Assembly: GCF_040544555.1 (NCBI RefSeq)
Contig: NZ_JBEPKD010000009.1
Coordinates: 62,001 to 126,000 of the forward strand
DNA length: 64,000 nt
Source: Halalkalibacter oceani
GTDB taxonomy: Bacteria; Bacillota; Bacilli; Bacillales; Bacillaceae_D
Direction of reading: 5' to 3'
Part shown: positions 8,645 to 16,900 of the stretch, piece by piece
Numbering within the stretch: the stretch's first letter is position 1
Layout: every line of letters starts with the position of its first letter
Made by a program: the position numbers and the translations under genes
Notes under the pieces: model-generated
Database searches by the model: none
The model's input: only the letters and a program-made list of their open reading frames with translations
What the model was told of the DNA's origin: nothing

Positions 8645-8881
8645 TTAACACCAGCCTTCTTCGCAGCTGTCGACATAGGAGGTGATTTGTTCGGGTTTTT
8701 CTTGCTCATAGCGGTAAATTTTGTCCTGTTCAAATTCATAGCCCTGGAACATGTCATGCTGCAGGCCTTGACTCGTTTCCGACACTTTCCCAATTTGGGT
8801 GTCACCAATGTAAAGATTCAGCGTCCCCGCTTCGTATTTCCCTTTTACTTGTCCTGTTACATCGACACGGACAAATCCCAT
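8645..8881 (-). CDS. yusG: DUF2553 family protein YusG
   Basis: A 78-residue cytoplasmic protein of unknown function that matches B. subtilis YusG in length, context (just before gcvH) and pattern, for example LNLYIGDTQIGKV and GLQHDMFQGYEFE. Two ATGs lie close together; ATG 8881 (MGFVRVDV) is 8 bases from AAGGAGG, while the upstream one at 8887 is only 2 bases away. The C terminus holds two cysteines (DSCEEGWC). Annotation rests on synteny and family resemblance; no activity can be proposed. Confidence 0.75.
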   Translation of the reverse strand: MGFVRVDVTGQVKGKYEAGTLNLYIGDTQIGKVSETSQGLQHDMFQGYEFEQDKIYRYEQEKPEQITSYVDSCEEGWC

Positions 8882-8951
8882 GTTCATAACCTCCTTATCA
8901 GAAGTTACTGTTATGGTGCCCTTTCATCGTTTTACGATGCCGTCGCACGAG

Positions 8952-9000
8952 AAAAAAGAGCTGGGGCAACAGGTAACATCAACCTGCTTATCCCAGCTCC
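8952..9000 (-). terminator. Rho-independent terminator of gcvH
   Basis: GAGCTGGGG (8958-8966) pairs with CCCAGCTC (8992-8999), with an inner CAGGT/ACCTG stem; on the minus strand CTCTTTTTTC follows. It lies 13 bases after the gcvH stop. Confidence 0.85.
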
Positions 9001-9012
9001 ATTAGCTTTCTT

Positions 9013-9399
9013 TTAGTCCTCTGAAATCATTTCCTTGTATTGCTCCGCTGTCATCAGCTTGTCAATTTCTGAAGAATCGCTTGGCTCGACAACGATCATC
9101 CACGCTTTTTCATAAGGGGATTCATTGACAAATTCAGGAGAATCATCAAGCTCTTCATTCACTTCAACAACCTTGCCGCTTATAGGAGCATAAAGCTCAG
9201 AAACCGTTTTGACCGATTCTACGCTGCCAAAAGGCTCGTCCGCTTCGATGTCGTCCCCGACTTCCGGAAGCTCGACAAACACGATGTCGCCAAGCTCGGA
9301 TTGAGCGAAGTCCGTAATCCCGATACGAACTTTATCTCCTTCAACTTTTACCCACTCATGCTCTTCAGAATACTTTAACTCATTTGGTAAATTGCTCAT
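9013..9399 (-). CDS. gcvH: Glycine cleavage system H protein
   Basis: Lipoyl-carrier protein of glycine cleavage; in Bacillus it is also the entry point for lipoate relay to other complexes. The 128 residues are nearly identical in pattern to B. subtilis GcvH: YSEEHEWVKVEGD, then the lipoylated lysine in FGSVESVKTVSELYAP, and ESPYEKAWMIVVEPSD. ATG 9399 (MSNLPNEL) follows GGAGGG; the frame is open six codons further. The P and T proteins are not in this window, as in B. subtilis where gcvH stands alone. Confidence 0.97.
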   Translation of the reverse strand: MSNLPNELKYSEEHEWVKVEGDKVRIGITDFAQSELGDIVFVELPEVGDDIEADEPFGSVESVKTVSELYAPISGKVVEVNEELDDSPEFVNESPYEKAWMIVVEPSDSSEIDKLMTAEQYKEMISED

Positions 9400-9468
9400 A
9401 AAAAATCCCTCCATCATGATCCACTGTTTTTTCTAATTATACCTACTTTTTCAATAAAACAAAATGAA

Positions 9469-9825
9469 TTATTGCCAAACCTGTTCAAATTGCTCTTCCT
9501 TAAATCCAACGGTTACGTTCTCTCCGTCGGTTGTGAGCGGGCGCTTGATCAGCATCCCGTCAGAGGCCAGAAGTTCCAGAGCCTCATCCTCTGACATTCC
9601 CGCAAGCTTGTCCTTTAAACCTAATTCGCGATACTTTTGCCCGCTTGTGTTAAAGAACTTCTTTAATTCCAATCCACTCTTCTTCCACATTGTTTCCAGT
9701 TCATTTTTTGTCGGCGGATGATCGACAATATGTATGTCTTTCACGGCAATCCCATGCTCGTCCAGCCATTTTTTGGCTTTTCGGCAAGTCCCACATTTTG
9801 GATAGTGGTAGAAGCTAATCGTCAT
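9469..9825 (-). CDS. yusI: Spx/ArsC-family thioredoxin-fold protein YusI
   Basis: A 118-residue member of the ArsC/Spx/MgsR family with the CxxC motif YPKCGTCRKAKKWL near the N terminus and the family block LLASDGMLIKRPL near the C terminus. It closely matches B. subtilis YusI, which lies in the same place between gcvH and fadE. Of two adjacent ATGs, 9825 has the better spacing (6 bases) from GGAGG. Reductase versus regulator role cannot be told from sequence. Confidence 0.85.
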   Translation of the reverse strand: MTISFYHYPKCGTCRKAKKWLDEHGIAVKDIHIVDHPPTKNELETMWKKSGLELKKFFNTSGQKYRELGLKDKLAGMSEDEALELLASDGMLIKRPLTTDGENVTVGFKEEQFEQVWQ

Positions 9826-9983
9826 CATACCCCTCCTTTCCATACGCCTGCTTTCATTATTGCCGATCTGCTTTTTTTGTACAATGATTTTGCCTATCAT
9901 TTTCTTTCAATCTTATGACAACTCTTTTTCGCCACATCCTCATTGTCCCACTTTCCTGCTATTTCATACTTTGGAACTGTCTT

Positions 9984-10044
9984 TAAAAAAAACTGAAGGG
10001 GGAGCGGGAAGGTTGATTTGTCACCTTTTGCCCAGCCCCACCCT
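9984..10044 (-). terminator. Terminator of the fadNAE operon
   Basis: After the fadE stop an imperfect GC-rich hairpin (GGGGCTGGG with CCCGCTCCCC, inner AAGGT/ACCTT) leads on the minus strand into TTTTTTTTAAAG. Confidence 0.75.
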
Positions 10045-10057
10045 CTATTCAAATCTC

Positions 10058-11836
10058 CTAGCTGATATAGCCGCTCTCCTCGAGAACCGCAGCGGCAATC
10101 AGCCGTTTTTTCTTTACAACATCAATCGCTTCGTGCCGTGTCAGCTTGCGCAAAATACCGAGCAGCATCCGCCGCTGATCGCCCTCCTCCATCATAATCA
10201 GAGATTCCTTTGCGTTGGTCTCAATCCGCTGAAACGCTTCCTGGCAGAAGATTTGCGTCATGATCAGCTTCCGGTCCCCTTTGTCGTTCGCCCCGCTTCG
10301 TGCCTTTTCCGTCCGTAAAATAGCTGACTCCATCTGATAAATATCATTGACAATATCGGCGATATTGGCAAGCAGCTCCTGCTCCTGCTGCAATGCTTCG
10401 CCGTACGTTTGAACGCCCAGACCCGCAACAAAAAGAAAGATCTTCTTCGCCATCGAAAGCAGCTGCTTTTCCTGTTCGAGCGGCCCTGACCCGACCTCGG
10501 CCGGAAGCAGCTGAACAAGCTCCTCTTGCAGCGCGCCTGCTTTTTCCAAAAGGGGAAGCTCGCCTTTCATCGCTTTGCGCAGCAATGTGCCGGGGACGAG
10601 CAGCCGGTTGATTTCATTCGTCCCTTCAAAAATCCGGTTAATTCGTGAATCACGATACATCCGTTCCACTTCATATTCCGCCATATACCCATAGCCGCCA
10701 TGGATTTGCACCGCCTCATCGACAACAAAATCAAGCAGCTCAGAGCCGGCAATTTTATTCAGTGAGCACTCAATCGCATATTCGGCGATCGCTCCTGCGA
10801 CAGCGCGCCCGCTTTTCTGCTCCTCCTCTGTTAAGCTGCCGAAGCGTTGCTCGATTAACCCCCCGGTCCGATAGACCGCGCTTTCTGTCGCGTATGTCGC
10901 GACCGCCATTTCCGCCAGCTTCTCCTGAATTAAGCGAAATCGGCCGATCGGCGTGTTGAATTGCTTTCGCTCGTTTGCATAGCCTGCCGCCAGCTCAATC
11001 GCCCGTTTGGCGCTGCCTACACAGCCGACTCCAAGCTTAAATCGTCCAATGTTCAAAATGTTGAAGGCGATCAGATGACCTTTCCCCGCTTCTCCAAGCA
11101 AATTCTCCTTCGGCACCTGGGCATTTTCCAAAATAACAGTCCGAGTCGAAGAGCCTTTAATGCCCATCTTCTTCTCTTCTACCCCTGTCTTCACCCCTTC
11201 GAAATCCCGCTCAACGATAAAGGCGGAGAATGCCTTGCCATCGATTTGCGCATAAACGATAAAAAGATCCGCAAAAGCTGAATTGGTAATCCATTGCTTT
11301 TCCCCGTTTACTACATAATGTGTCCCCGCTTCATTCAACACCGCCGTCGTTTTCGCACTGAGCGCATCCGATCCCGAGCTCGGTTCAGTTAATGCGTAAG
11401 CGGCAATCCGTTCTCCTGTCGCCAAGGAAGGGAGATACTTTTTCTTTTGCTGTTCATTTCCGAAAAAGACAATCGGCAAAGAGCCGATGCCGACATGCGC
11501 GCCATGGCTTAAGGCAAAGGAGCCTCCACGCGCCAGTTTTTCGGCGATCAAGGTCGAGCTGATTTTATCAAGCCCGAGGCCGCCATATTCCTCAGGAATG
11601 TCAGCGCCGAGCAGGCCAAGCTCGCCTGCCTGTTTCAGGAGCTGAATGGTATGCGAGAATTCATGCTGCTCAATCTTATCGAGCAGCGGTACGACTTCAT
11701 TGACGGTAAAATCAGCCGTCAGCTTGGCGATCATTTTTTGTTCATCAGTGAAATCCTCCGGAGTGAAACTATCTGCTGCCGCATCCTCAATTAAAAAGCT
11801 GCCGCCTTTCACGGTCCGATCCGACGTTTGCCCCAT
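10058..11836 (-). CDS. fadE: Acyl-CoA dehydrogenase FadE
   Basis: FAD-dependent first step of fatty-acid beta-oxidation. The 592-residue protein belongs to the long form with an extra C-terminal domain, as in B. subtilis FadE (YusJ). Visible features are YALTEPSSGSDALS, NGEKQWITNS, KMGIKGSSTRTV and the GYGYMAEYEVERMYRDSRI block followed by FEGTNEINR. ATG 11836 follows GGAGGAGAAAACG. It is the third gene of fadN-fadA-fadE, 28 bases after fadA, so control should come from the FadR site upstream of fadN. Confidence 0.95.
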   Translation of the reverse strand: MGQTSDRTVKGGSFLIEDAAADSFTPEDFTDEQKMIAKLTADFTVNEVVPLLDKIEQHEFSHTIQLLKQAGELGLLGADIPEEYGGLGLDKISSTLIAEKLARGGSFALSHGAHVGIGSLPIVFFGNEQQKKKYLPSLATGERIAAYALTEPSSGSDALSAKTTAVLNEAGTHYVVNGEKQWITNSAFADLFIVYAQIDGKAFSAFIVERDFEGVKTGVEEKKMGIKGSSTRTVILENAQVPKENLLGEAGKGHLIAFNILNIGRFKLGVGCVGSAKRAIELAAGYANERKQFNTPIGRFRLIQEKLAEMAVATYATESAVYRTGGLIEQRFGSLTEEEQKSGRAVAGAIAEYAIECSLNKIAGSELLDFVVDEAVQIHGGYGYMAEYEVERMYRDSRINRIFEGTNEINRLLVPGTLLRKAMKGELPLLEKAGALQEELVQLLPAEVGSGPLEQEKQLLSMAKKIFLFVAGLGVQTYGEALQQEQELLANIADIVNDIYQMESAILRTEKARSGANDKGDRKLIMTQIFCQEAFQRIETNAKESLIMMEEGDQRRMLLGILRKLTRHEAIDVVKKKRLIAAAVLEESGYIS

Positions 11837-11864
11837 CGTTTTCTCCTCCTTTTTTCGCTACCAG

Positions 11865-13043
11865 TTAGCCGATTAATTCAAATACGCCGGCTGCTCCCAT
11901 CCCGCCGCCAATACACATCGTCACAACACCAAACTGCTGCCCGCGCCGCTTCATCTCATGCATTAACGTCAGCGTCAGCTTTGTTCCCGTACAACCGAGC
12001 GGATGGCCGAGAGCAATCGCCCCGCCGTTGACATTGACCTTTTCTTCATCAAGCTTCAGCTCGCGAATGACTTGAAGTGCCTGAGCGGCAAACGCCTCGT
12101 TCAACTCGAACAGCCCAATGTCCTCCAGCTGCAAACCGGCCATTCTTACCGCCTTCGGAATTGCCTCTACCGGGCCAATGCCCATGATTTCCGGGGCAAC
12201 ACCCGCCACGGCAAAGGAACGAAACTTTACGACAGGACTCAGCCCTCTGGCAACGGCCTGATTTTTCTCCATCACCAGGACCGCCGCCGCTCCATCACTC
12301 ATTTGCGAAGCATTGCCGGCTGTTACAGTCCCTTTTGGATGAAATACCGGTTTGAGCTGCTTGAGCACCTCAACAGTCGTCTCCCGCCTTACCCCTTCAT
12401 CAACCGCAAAGGTAAACGGTTCCTCGACGAGCTGCTCCTGATCAACGGCTCGTTTAACACCCTCAACGGCGATGATTTCCTCGTTAAACCGCCCCGCTTC
12501 CTGGGCAGCGCCGGCGCGTTTATGACTTTCAGCAGCAAACGCATCCTGATCCTCGCGCGAAACACCAAAGCGGCGCGCGACTTCTTCCGCCGTATGTCCC
12601 ATTGTCATATAATACTCAGGCTGTTCGCTGATCAGACGGGGGTTGGCGGCAATCACATGACCGCCCATCGGAATCATGCTCATCGACTCGACTCCTCCCG
12701 CGATGATCGCATTCGCCTGACCGAGCATAATTTTTTCCGCCGCAAACGCAATGCTTTGCAGGCCGGATGAGCAATAACGATTCACGGTGATCGCCGGCAC
12801 GCGATGCGGCATTCCGGCCAGCATCGCGATCGTGCGCGCGACATTCATCCCCTGCTCGGCCTCAGGCATCGCGCAGCCGATGATCAGATCATCAATGTCA
12901 GCGGCATCGAAATGATTTGCCCGCTTTAACGTCTCCTCGACGGTTAAGGCGCCTAAGTCATCGGGCCGTACAGCGGCAAGGCTCCCGCGCTTTGCTTTTC
13001 CGACCGGCGTCCGTGCACCGGCAACAATAACTGCCTCTTTCAT
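11865..13043 (-). CDS. fadA: 3-ketoacyl-CoA thiolase FadA
   Basis: Thiolase that cleaves 3-ketoacyl-CoA in the last step of beta-oxidation. All catalytic elements are visible in the 392 residues: the nucleophilic cysteine in VNRYCSSGLQS (Cys91), the histidine in ALGHPLGCTG and the second cysteine in MCIGGGMGAAGVFE near the C terminus. ATG 13043 follows a GGAAGG site. It sits 21 bases after fadN and matches the order of B. subtilis yusL-yusK-yusJ. Confidence 0.96.
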   Translation of the reverse strand: MKEAVIVAGARTPVGKAKRGSLAAVRPDDLGALTVEETLKRANHFDAADIDDLIIGCAMPEAEQGMNVARTIAMLAGMPHRVPAITVNRYCSSGLQSIAFAAEKIMLGQANAIIAGGVESMSMIPMGGHVIAANPRLISEQPEYYMTMGHTAEEVARRFGVSREDQDAFAAESHKRAGAAQEAGRFNEEIIAVEGVKRAVDQEQLVEEPFTFAVDEGVRRETTVEVLKQLKPVFHPKGTVTAGNASQMSDGAAAVLVMEKNQAVARGLSPVVKFRSFAVAGVAPEIMGIGPVEAIPKAVRMAGLQLEDIGLFELNEAFAAQALQVIRELKLDEEKVNVNGGAIALGHPLGCTGTKLTLTLMHEMKRRGQQFGVVTMCIGGGMGAAGVFELIG

Positions 13044-13064
13044 ATGCCATCCTTCCTTTCTCCT

Positions 13065-15425
13065 TTAATTGCGAAGCGGTTTTCTTTTCAGTAGCATATG
13101 CTGCATCCGCTGCTGTGTCTTCGGTTCTCCGATCAGGCTTAGGAAAGCCTCGCGTTCAAGGTCAAGCAAATATTGTTCATCGACATACGCGCCTTTTGCC
13201 ACCCGTCCTCCGGCGATGACAAAGGCAAGCTTATCGGCAATTTTTACATCATGCTCAGAAATTCTCCCGCCGGTTTTCAGCGCTTTGGCACCGAGCAGCA
13301 TCGTCGCGTAGCCGGTTTCCCCGACGACGGGGATCGGCCGCTTTTGCGGAGGGCGGTAGCCTTTTTCAGCCAGATGAATGGCCTGCCGCTTCGCTTCGGC
13401 AATGATGAAGGCCTGATTGGCAATCCAATCATCACGTTCGCTGAAAAATCCGATCTCTCTTGCTTCCTCGGCCGAGGTGGATACTTTCGCCATCGCGACC
13501 GTTTCAAAAACAGCATTGGCGATTGGCTGCAGATCGAGCTTCACTCCTGACGGGAGCCGTTCCAGCTGACGAAGATACAGCTCCTTATTTCCACCACCTC
13601 CCGGAATCAGGCCGACACCGACTTCGACTAAGCCGATATACGTTTCCAATGCGGCTTGAATGCTCGCTGACGGAAGGCATATTTCAGCACCACCGCCAAG
13701 CGTCATCCCGTACGGCGCCGTCACAACTGGAACAGCGGCATAGCGAATCGCCGCGGATGCCTGCTGAAATTGCCGGACGACATAATCAATCTCCGGATAG
13801 TTGTCATCCTGTGCTTCCATCAGCAGCAGCATCAAATTCGCGCCAACACAAAAGTTTTTGCCGTAATTGCCGATCACAAGCCCCTGATAGTTCTGTTCTA
13901 CCTCGACAATCGACTTGCGGATCATCTGAATGGCATCAAGCCCGATTGAATTGGTCTCAGAGTGAAATTCCAGCAAGGCGACCCCGTCGCCAATATCATG
14001 AAGCGACGCTCCGGCATTTTTCATAATCAGCTTATCCGCTTTTGACAGATGAATGATTTTTTCTGATACAGCCGGTAGCTCATACTGTCCCTGATTGTAA
14101 AAGCTGTCCTCATGATAAAAACGATCAAAACCTTTATCGAGCATCTCCTTGATCCAATCGGGTACCGTTTCGCCTTCCTTCTCCATCCGCGTCACAGTTT
14201 CGGCGACACCGAGGGCATCCCAAATCTCAAAAGGACCCAGCTCCCAGCCGAACCCCCATTTCATCGCCTGATCAATTGATTGAATCTCATTGGCGATTTC
14301 ATCAACCTTTTCCGCCGAAAATAACAGCAAAGGCTTGAGAATGGCCCAGACGAGCCGTCCGGCGCGATCCTCGGCAGCCGCCATCATCTTTATCTTTTCC
14401 CGTGCGTTTTTTGCTTTCTTTGCCTGCTCAACAGACGGAGCCTGCAGCTTTTTTCGTCGTTCGTATTCAAGCGTATGAGGGTTAATTTCAAGAATGCCGT
14501 CCGGCTGTTTTTTGTAAAAGCCTTGCCCAGCCTTAGCGCCGATCCAGCCCTTGTCAACCATCTCCCGGATAAAAGCGGGCGGTGTCATAACTTCGCGTTC
14601 TCTGCCGCTGGCGACCTTTGTAACGTTTTGCGCCACATGCAAAAACGTATCGAGGCCGACAACATCGAGCGTGCGAAAGGTCGCGCTTTTCGGTCTACCA
14701 AGCAGAGGCCCGGTAACAGAATCGACTTCCCCAATCGAATATCCATTGGCAAGCATCTCGTTGACGGTGCTGAGCAGTGAAAATGTCCCGATCCGGTTAG
14801 CGATAAAATTGGGCGTATCTTTACATAACACAACCCCTTTTCCGAGTGTCGTTTCAGCAAACGCTTTCATAAAAGTCGTGATTTCGTCATTTGTGCGTGA
14901 TGTTGGAATGAGTTCTAGTAAAGGTAAGTATCTGGGGGGATTGAAAAAATGAGCACCAAGAAAATGGGCAGAAAACTCGTCAGAACAGCCGGCTGCTATT
15001 TCCTCAATTGAAATTCCGGATGTATTCGAGGTAACAATTGCATCTTGCTTCCGCACCGGCTCAATCATCCGCATGATCTCTTTTTTAACATCAATATTTT
15101 CGACGACGGCTTCAATAATCCAGTCAACGGTTTTCAGCTTATGCAAATCATCTTCGAGGTTCCCTGGTTCGATGTAGGATAGACGTTGTTTACTGACAAG
15201 AGGGGCCGGTTTTTGTCCTTGCAGTTTGTTGATTGCTTCAAGGCTGTAGCGATTACGCACGCTTTGATCAGCAAGTGTGGCGCCATGCTTCTTCTCCATT
15301 GGTGTCAGTTCTTCTGGAACAATATCGAGCAGAATCGACGGAATTCCAATGTTGGCTAAATGGGCGGCAATTCCCGAGCCCATAACACCAGAGCCGATCA
15401 CTGCGGCTTTACGAATACGACGCAT
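13065..15425 (-). CDS. fadN: 3-hydroxyacyl-CoA dehydrogenase / enoyl-CoA hydratase FadN
   Basis: Bifunctional beta-oxidation enzyme, about 786 residues. The N-terminal half is the NAD-binding dehydrogenase (AAVIGSGVMGSGIAAHLA; then SNTSGISIEEIA, HFFNPPRYLPLLE); the C-terminal part is a crotonase domain (LVIGNYGKNFCVGAN, MTLGGGAEICLP, GLIPGGGGNKELYLRQ). Three consecutive ATGs (15431, 15428, 15425) follow AAGGAGG; the third has 8-base spacing and is used. First gene of the operon. The proline dehydrogenase gene (fadM) that follows in B. subtilis is absent here. Confidence 0.96.
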   Translation of the reverse strand: MRRIRKAAVIGSGVMGSGIAAHLANIGIPSILLDIVPEELTPMEKKHGATLADQSVRNRYSLEAINKLQGQKPAPLVSKQRLSYIEPGNLEDDLHKLKTVDWIIEAVVENIDVKKEIMRMIEPVRKQDAIVTSNTSGISIEEIAAGCSDEFSAHFLGAHFFNPPRYLPLLELIPTSRTNDEITTFMKAFAETTLGKGVVLCKDTPNFIANRIGTFSLLSTVNEMLANGYSIGEVDSVTGPLLGRPKSATFRTLDVVGLDTFLHVAQNVTKVASGREREVMTPPAFIREMVDKGWIGAKAGQGFYKKQPDGILEINPHTLEYERRKKLQAPSVEQAKKAKNAREKIKMMAAAEDRAGRLVWAILKPLLLFSAEKVDEIANEIQSIDQAMKWGFGWELGPFEIWDALGVAETVTRMEKEGETVPDWIKEMLDKGFDRFYHEDSFYNQGQYELPAVSEKIIHLSKADKLIMKNAGASLHDIGDGVALLEFHSETNSIGLDAIQMIRKSIVEVEQNYQGLVIGNYGKNFCVGANLMLLLMEAQDDNYPEIDYVVRQFQQASAAIRYAAVPVVTAPYGMTLGGGAEICLPSASIQAALETYIGLVEVGVGLIPGGGGNKELYLRQLERLPSGVKLDLQPIANAVFETVAMAKVSTSAEEAREIGFFSERDDWIANQAFIIAEAKRQAIHLAEKGYRPPQKRPIPVVGETGYATMLLGAKALKTGGRISEHDVKIADKLAFVIAGGRVAKGAYVDEQYLLDLEREAFLSLIGEPKTQQRMQHMLLKRKPLRN

Positions 15426-15460
15426 CATCATATCCTCCTTTTGAGCAGGCTAGATCGGAT

Positions 15461-15516
15461 TGAATGAATATTCATTCAGTTTAGTTTAGGATACCGGAAT
15501 GCTGCCCGTTTTGCAA
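15461..15516 (-). promoter_or_regulatory. fadNAE promoter with perfect FadR operator
   Basis: TGAATGAATATTCATTCA (15461-15478) is an 18-base perfect palindrome identical in form to the B. subtilis FadR (YsiA) consensus. Immediately upstream on the minus strand are TTGCAA (15511-15516) and TATCCT (15488-15493), 17 bases apart, so the operator covers the expected start point. FadR would repress the operon until long-chain acyl-CoA binds it. Confidence 0.9.
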
Positions 15517-15667
15517 GGAAGATTCTGAAAAAAATGTAATCTCCTGTTTCCTCGCTAATAACTGGAACTTACTCCTCGTACTGACTGGATAAATGTCACT
15601 CGTTTTTTTCACACTATAACATGTATCCGTCCAACGGATATGTCTTTGACAACAAAGGGGGATTCTC

Positions 15668-15946
15668 ATGCAACAGCAGCAAATGAATCAATTTCAAGCC
15701 AATCAGCAGCAACCGATTATGCCTGAGCCGCCGGCTGTTATTTCAACGAAGGATCAGCTTTATCTTACAGATATGCTGTCTTGGAACTTACTTGCGATGA
15801 AAAAAGCCCACTTCTTTGCTGAACAATGTCAGGACCAGGAAATTAAGCAGGTCCTTGATCAAGCAGGTCAAATGCACCAGCGTCATTACACAAAGATCTT
15901 GAACCATCTGCAGGCGACAAATCAGCAAGCTGCATCGCTTCAATAA
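15668..15946 (+). CDS. yusN: CotF-type spore coat protein (YusN-like)
   Basis: A 92-residue CotF-family protein with a Gln/Met-rich start (MQQQQMNQFQANQQQ) and the core TKDQLYLTDMLSWNLLAMKK followed by a His/Gln-rich helix region. CotF-type proteins are ferritin-like coat components. It corresponds to B. subtilis yusN, which also follows fadN-M. ATG 15668 follows AAAGGGGG. It is followed after 29 bases by a second CotF gene on the same strand, so the two probably form a sporulation operon. Confidence 0.85.
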   Translation: MQQQQMNQFQANQQQPIMPEPPAVISTKDQLYLTDMLSWNLLAMKKAHFFAEQCQDQEIKQVLDQAGQMHQRHYTKILNHLQATNQQAASLQ

Positions 15947-15975
15947 TTTTTCACTATTCGTGAGGAGGCTATTCC

Positions 15976-16302
15976 ATGAATCAACAGCAAAAGATTCAAA
16001 ATCCGGAAATGCAAGTTCCAAAAACCCCGCAAATGTCAGAGCGCGACTTTCTCAACGACCAACTGTCGACTGAGAAATATATGACTTCCGGCTACGGCAT
16101 TTTTTTAAATGAAGCCAGCCATCAACAGCTGTATCAGGATATTGCAGGCATTTTCCAGGAAACCCAGGACTGCCAGCGCCAGCTCTATACTACGATGTTC
16201 CGTAAAGGGTTCTATGCGCTTGAAGCAGCCGACCAGCAAAAGCTGTCTCAGGAGTACCAACAGTTTTCTGGATATAGCAACCAATTTCCTTATCAGCAGT
16301 AG
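15976..16302 (+). CDS. CotF-family spore coat protein
   Basis: A 108-residue CotF-family coat protein: ERDFLNDQLSTEKYMTSGYG and the LNEASHQQLYQDIAGIFQET helix are typical, and the C terminus is Gln/Tyr-rich (YSNQFPYQQ). ATG 15976 follows GAGGAGG. It pairs with the preceding smaller CotF gene and ends in front of a GC-rich hairpin. A mother-cell sigma factor promoter would be expected upstream of the pair, but none was identified with confidence. Confidence 0.85.
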   Translation: MNQQQKIQNPEMQVPKTPQMSERDFLNDQLSTEKYMTSGYGIFLNEASHQQLYQDIAGIFQETQDCQRQLYTTMFRKGFYALEAADQQKLSQEYQQFSGYSNQFPYQQ

Positions 16303-16322
16303 AGAAAAGGACTAAGATGAAA

Positions 16323-16366
16323 AGCCTGGGTCAGAAAGGTGAAAATCAGCCTTTCTGGCCCAGGCT
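16323..16366 (+). terminator. GC-rich hairpin after the coat genes
   Basis: A 17-base stem (16323-16339 with 16350-16366, AGCCTGGG...CCCAGGCT with one G-U) follows the second CotF gene. There is no T run on the plus strand, so termination is likely but not certain. It resembles hairpins at 8958, 31944 and 62141. Confidence 0.55.
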
Positions 16367-16417
16367 CATGCTATACTAAGGGCAAAAAGATGAACGCTAC
16401 GAAAGGAATGTGACACA

Positions 16418-16900
16418 TTGCGCTTAGACTTTTCCCATAAAGATGAACATATCGATGAGCATATGATCAAGCTGGAAGTTAATCTTGATGATATGTCGCC
16501 CGAATGGCTTGGTCATTTGCTTGATAAACTGCTCGAAAAAGGGGCAAACGATGTCTTTTACATACCGATCTACATGAAAAAAAACCGGCCGGGTGTGATG
16601 CTGCAGCTTCTTTGTGCCGCGAATAAGCTGGACGAGCTTAAGACGCTTATTTTCGCCGAAACGACGACGCTCGGCGTCCGCTACTACCCGCTCCACGTTC
16701 ACCGGCTTGAACGGCGCTTTCGCCAGGTCGAGACTCCCTGGGGCGCTGTGACGATCAAGGAAGGACTCCATAACGGCCAGGTCGTCCAGGCCGCGCCGGA
16801 GTATGACGATTGCAAGCGTCTGGCCGAAGAAGCGGCGATTCCGCTCAAGCATGTGTTTCAGGCTGTTTGGAAGGAGTTACCGCGCTATCAGCGCGATTGA
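16418..16900 (+). CDS. larC2: LarC2 domain protein: C-terminal half of the nickel-inserting LarC, as a separate gene
   Basis: LarC inserts nickel into the pincer nucleotide cofactor of LarA; it has an N-terminal LarC1 and a C-terminal LarC2 domain. This 160-residue protein is LarC2 alone: KLEVNLDDMSPEWLGHLLDKL, then YIPIYMKKNRPGVMLQLLC and ETTTLGVRYY. It starts at TTG 16418, 10 bases after AAAGGA; ATG 16463 is an alternative. Strikingly, it is on the opposite strand to larC1 and the two 3' ends overlap by 13 bases. In known systems LarC is one polypeptide or a frameshift product of adjacent same-strand genes. Both domains look complete, so an inversion at the domain boundary is the simplest explanation. 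Confidence 0.88.
   Translation: MRLDFSHKDEHIDEHMIKLEVNLDDMSPEWLGHLLDKLLEKGANDVFYIPIYMKKNRPGVMLQLLCAANKLDELKTLIFAETTTLGVRYYPLHVHRLERRFRQVETPWGAVTIKEGLHNGQVVQAAPEYDDCKRLAEEAAIPLKHVFQAVWKELPRYQRD

Noticed and set aside
8449..8808. 119-codon minus-strand open frame
   Set aside because: It overlaps yusG in another frame and runs through the hairpin segment; no ribosome site and unusual composition.
12003..12770. 255-codon plus-strand open frame inside fadA
   Set aside because: Antisense shadow of fadA with no ribosome site or recognisable domain.
13460..14026. 188-codon plus-strand open frame inside fadN
   Set aside because: Antisense shadow of a well-supported gene; low-complexity Arg/Ser/Pro-rich product.
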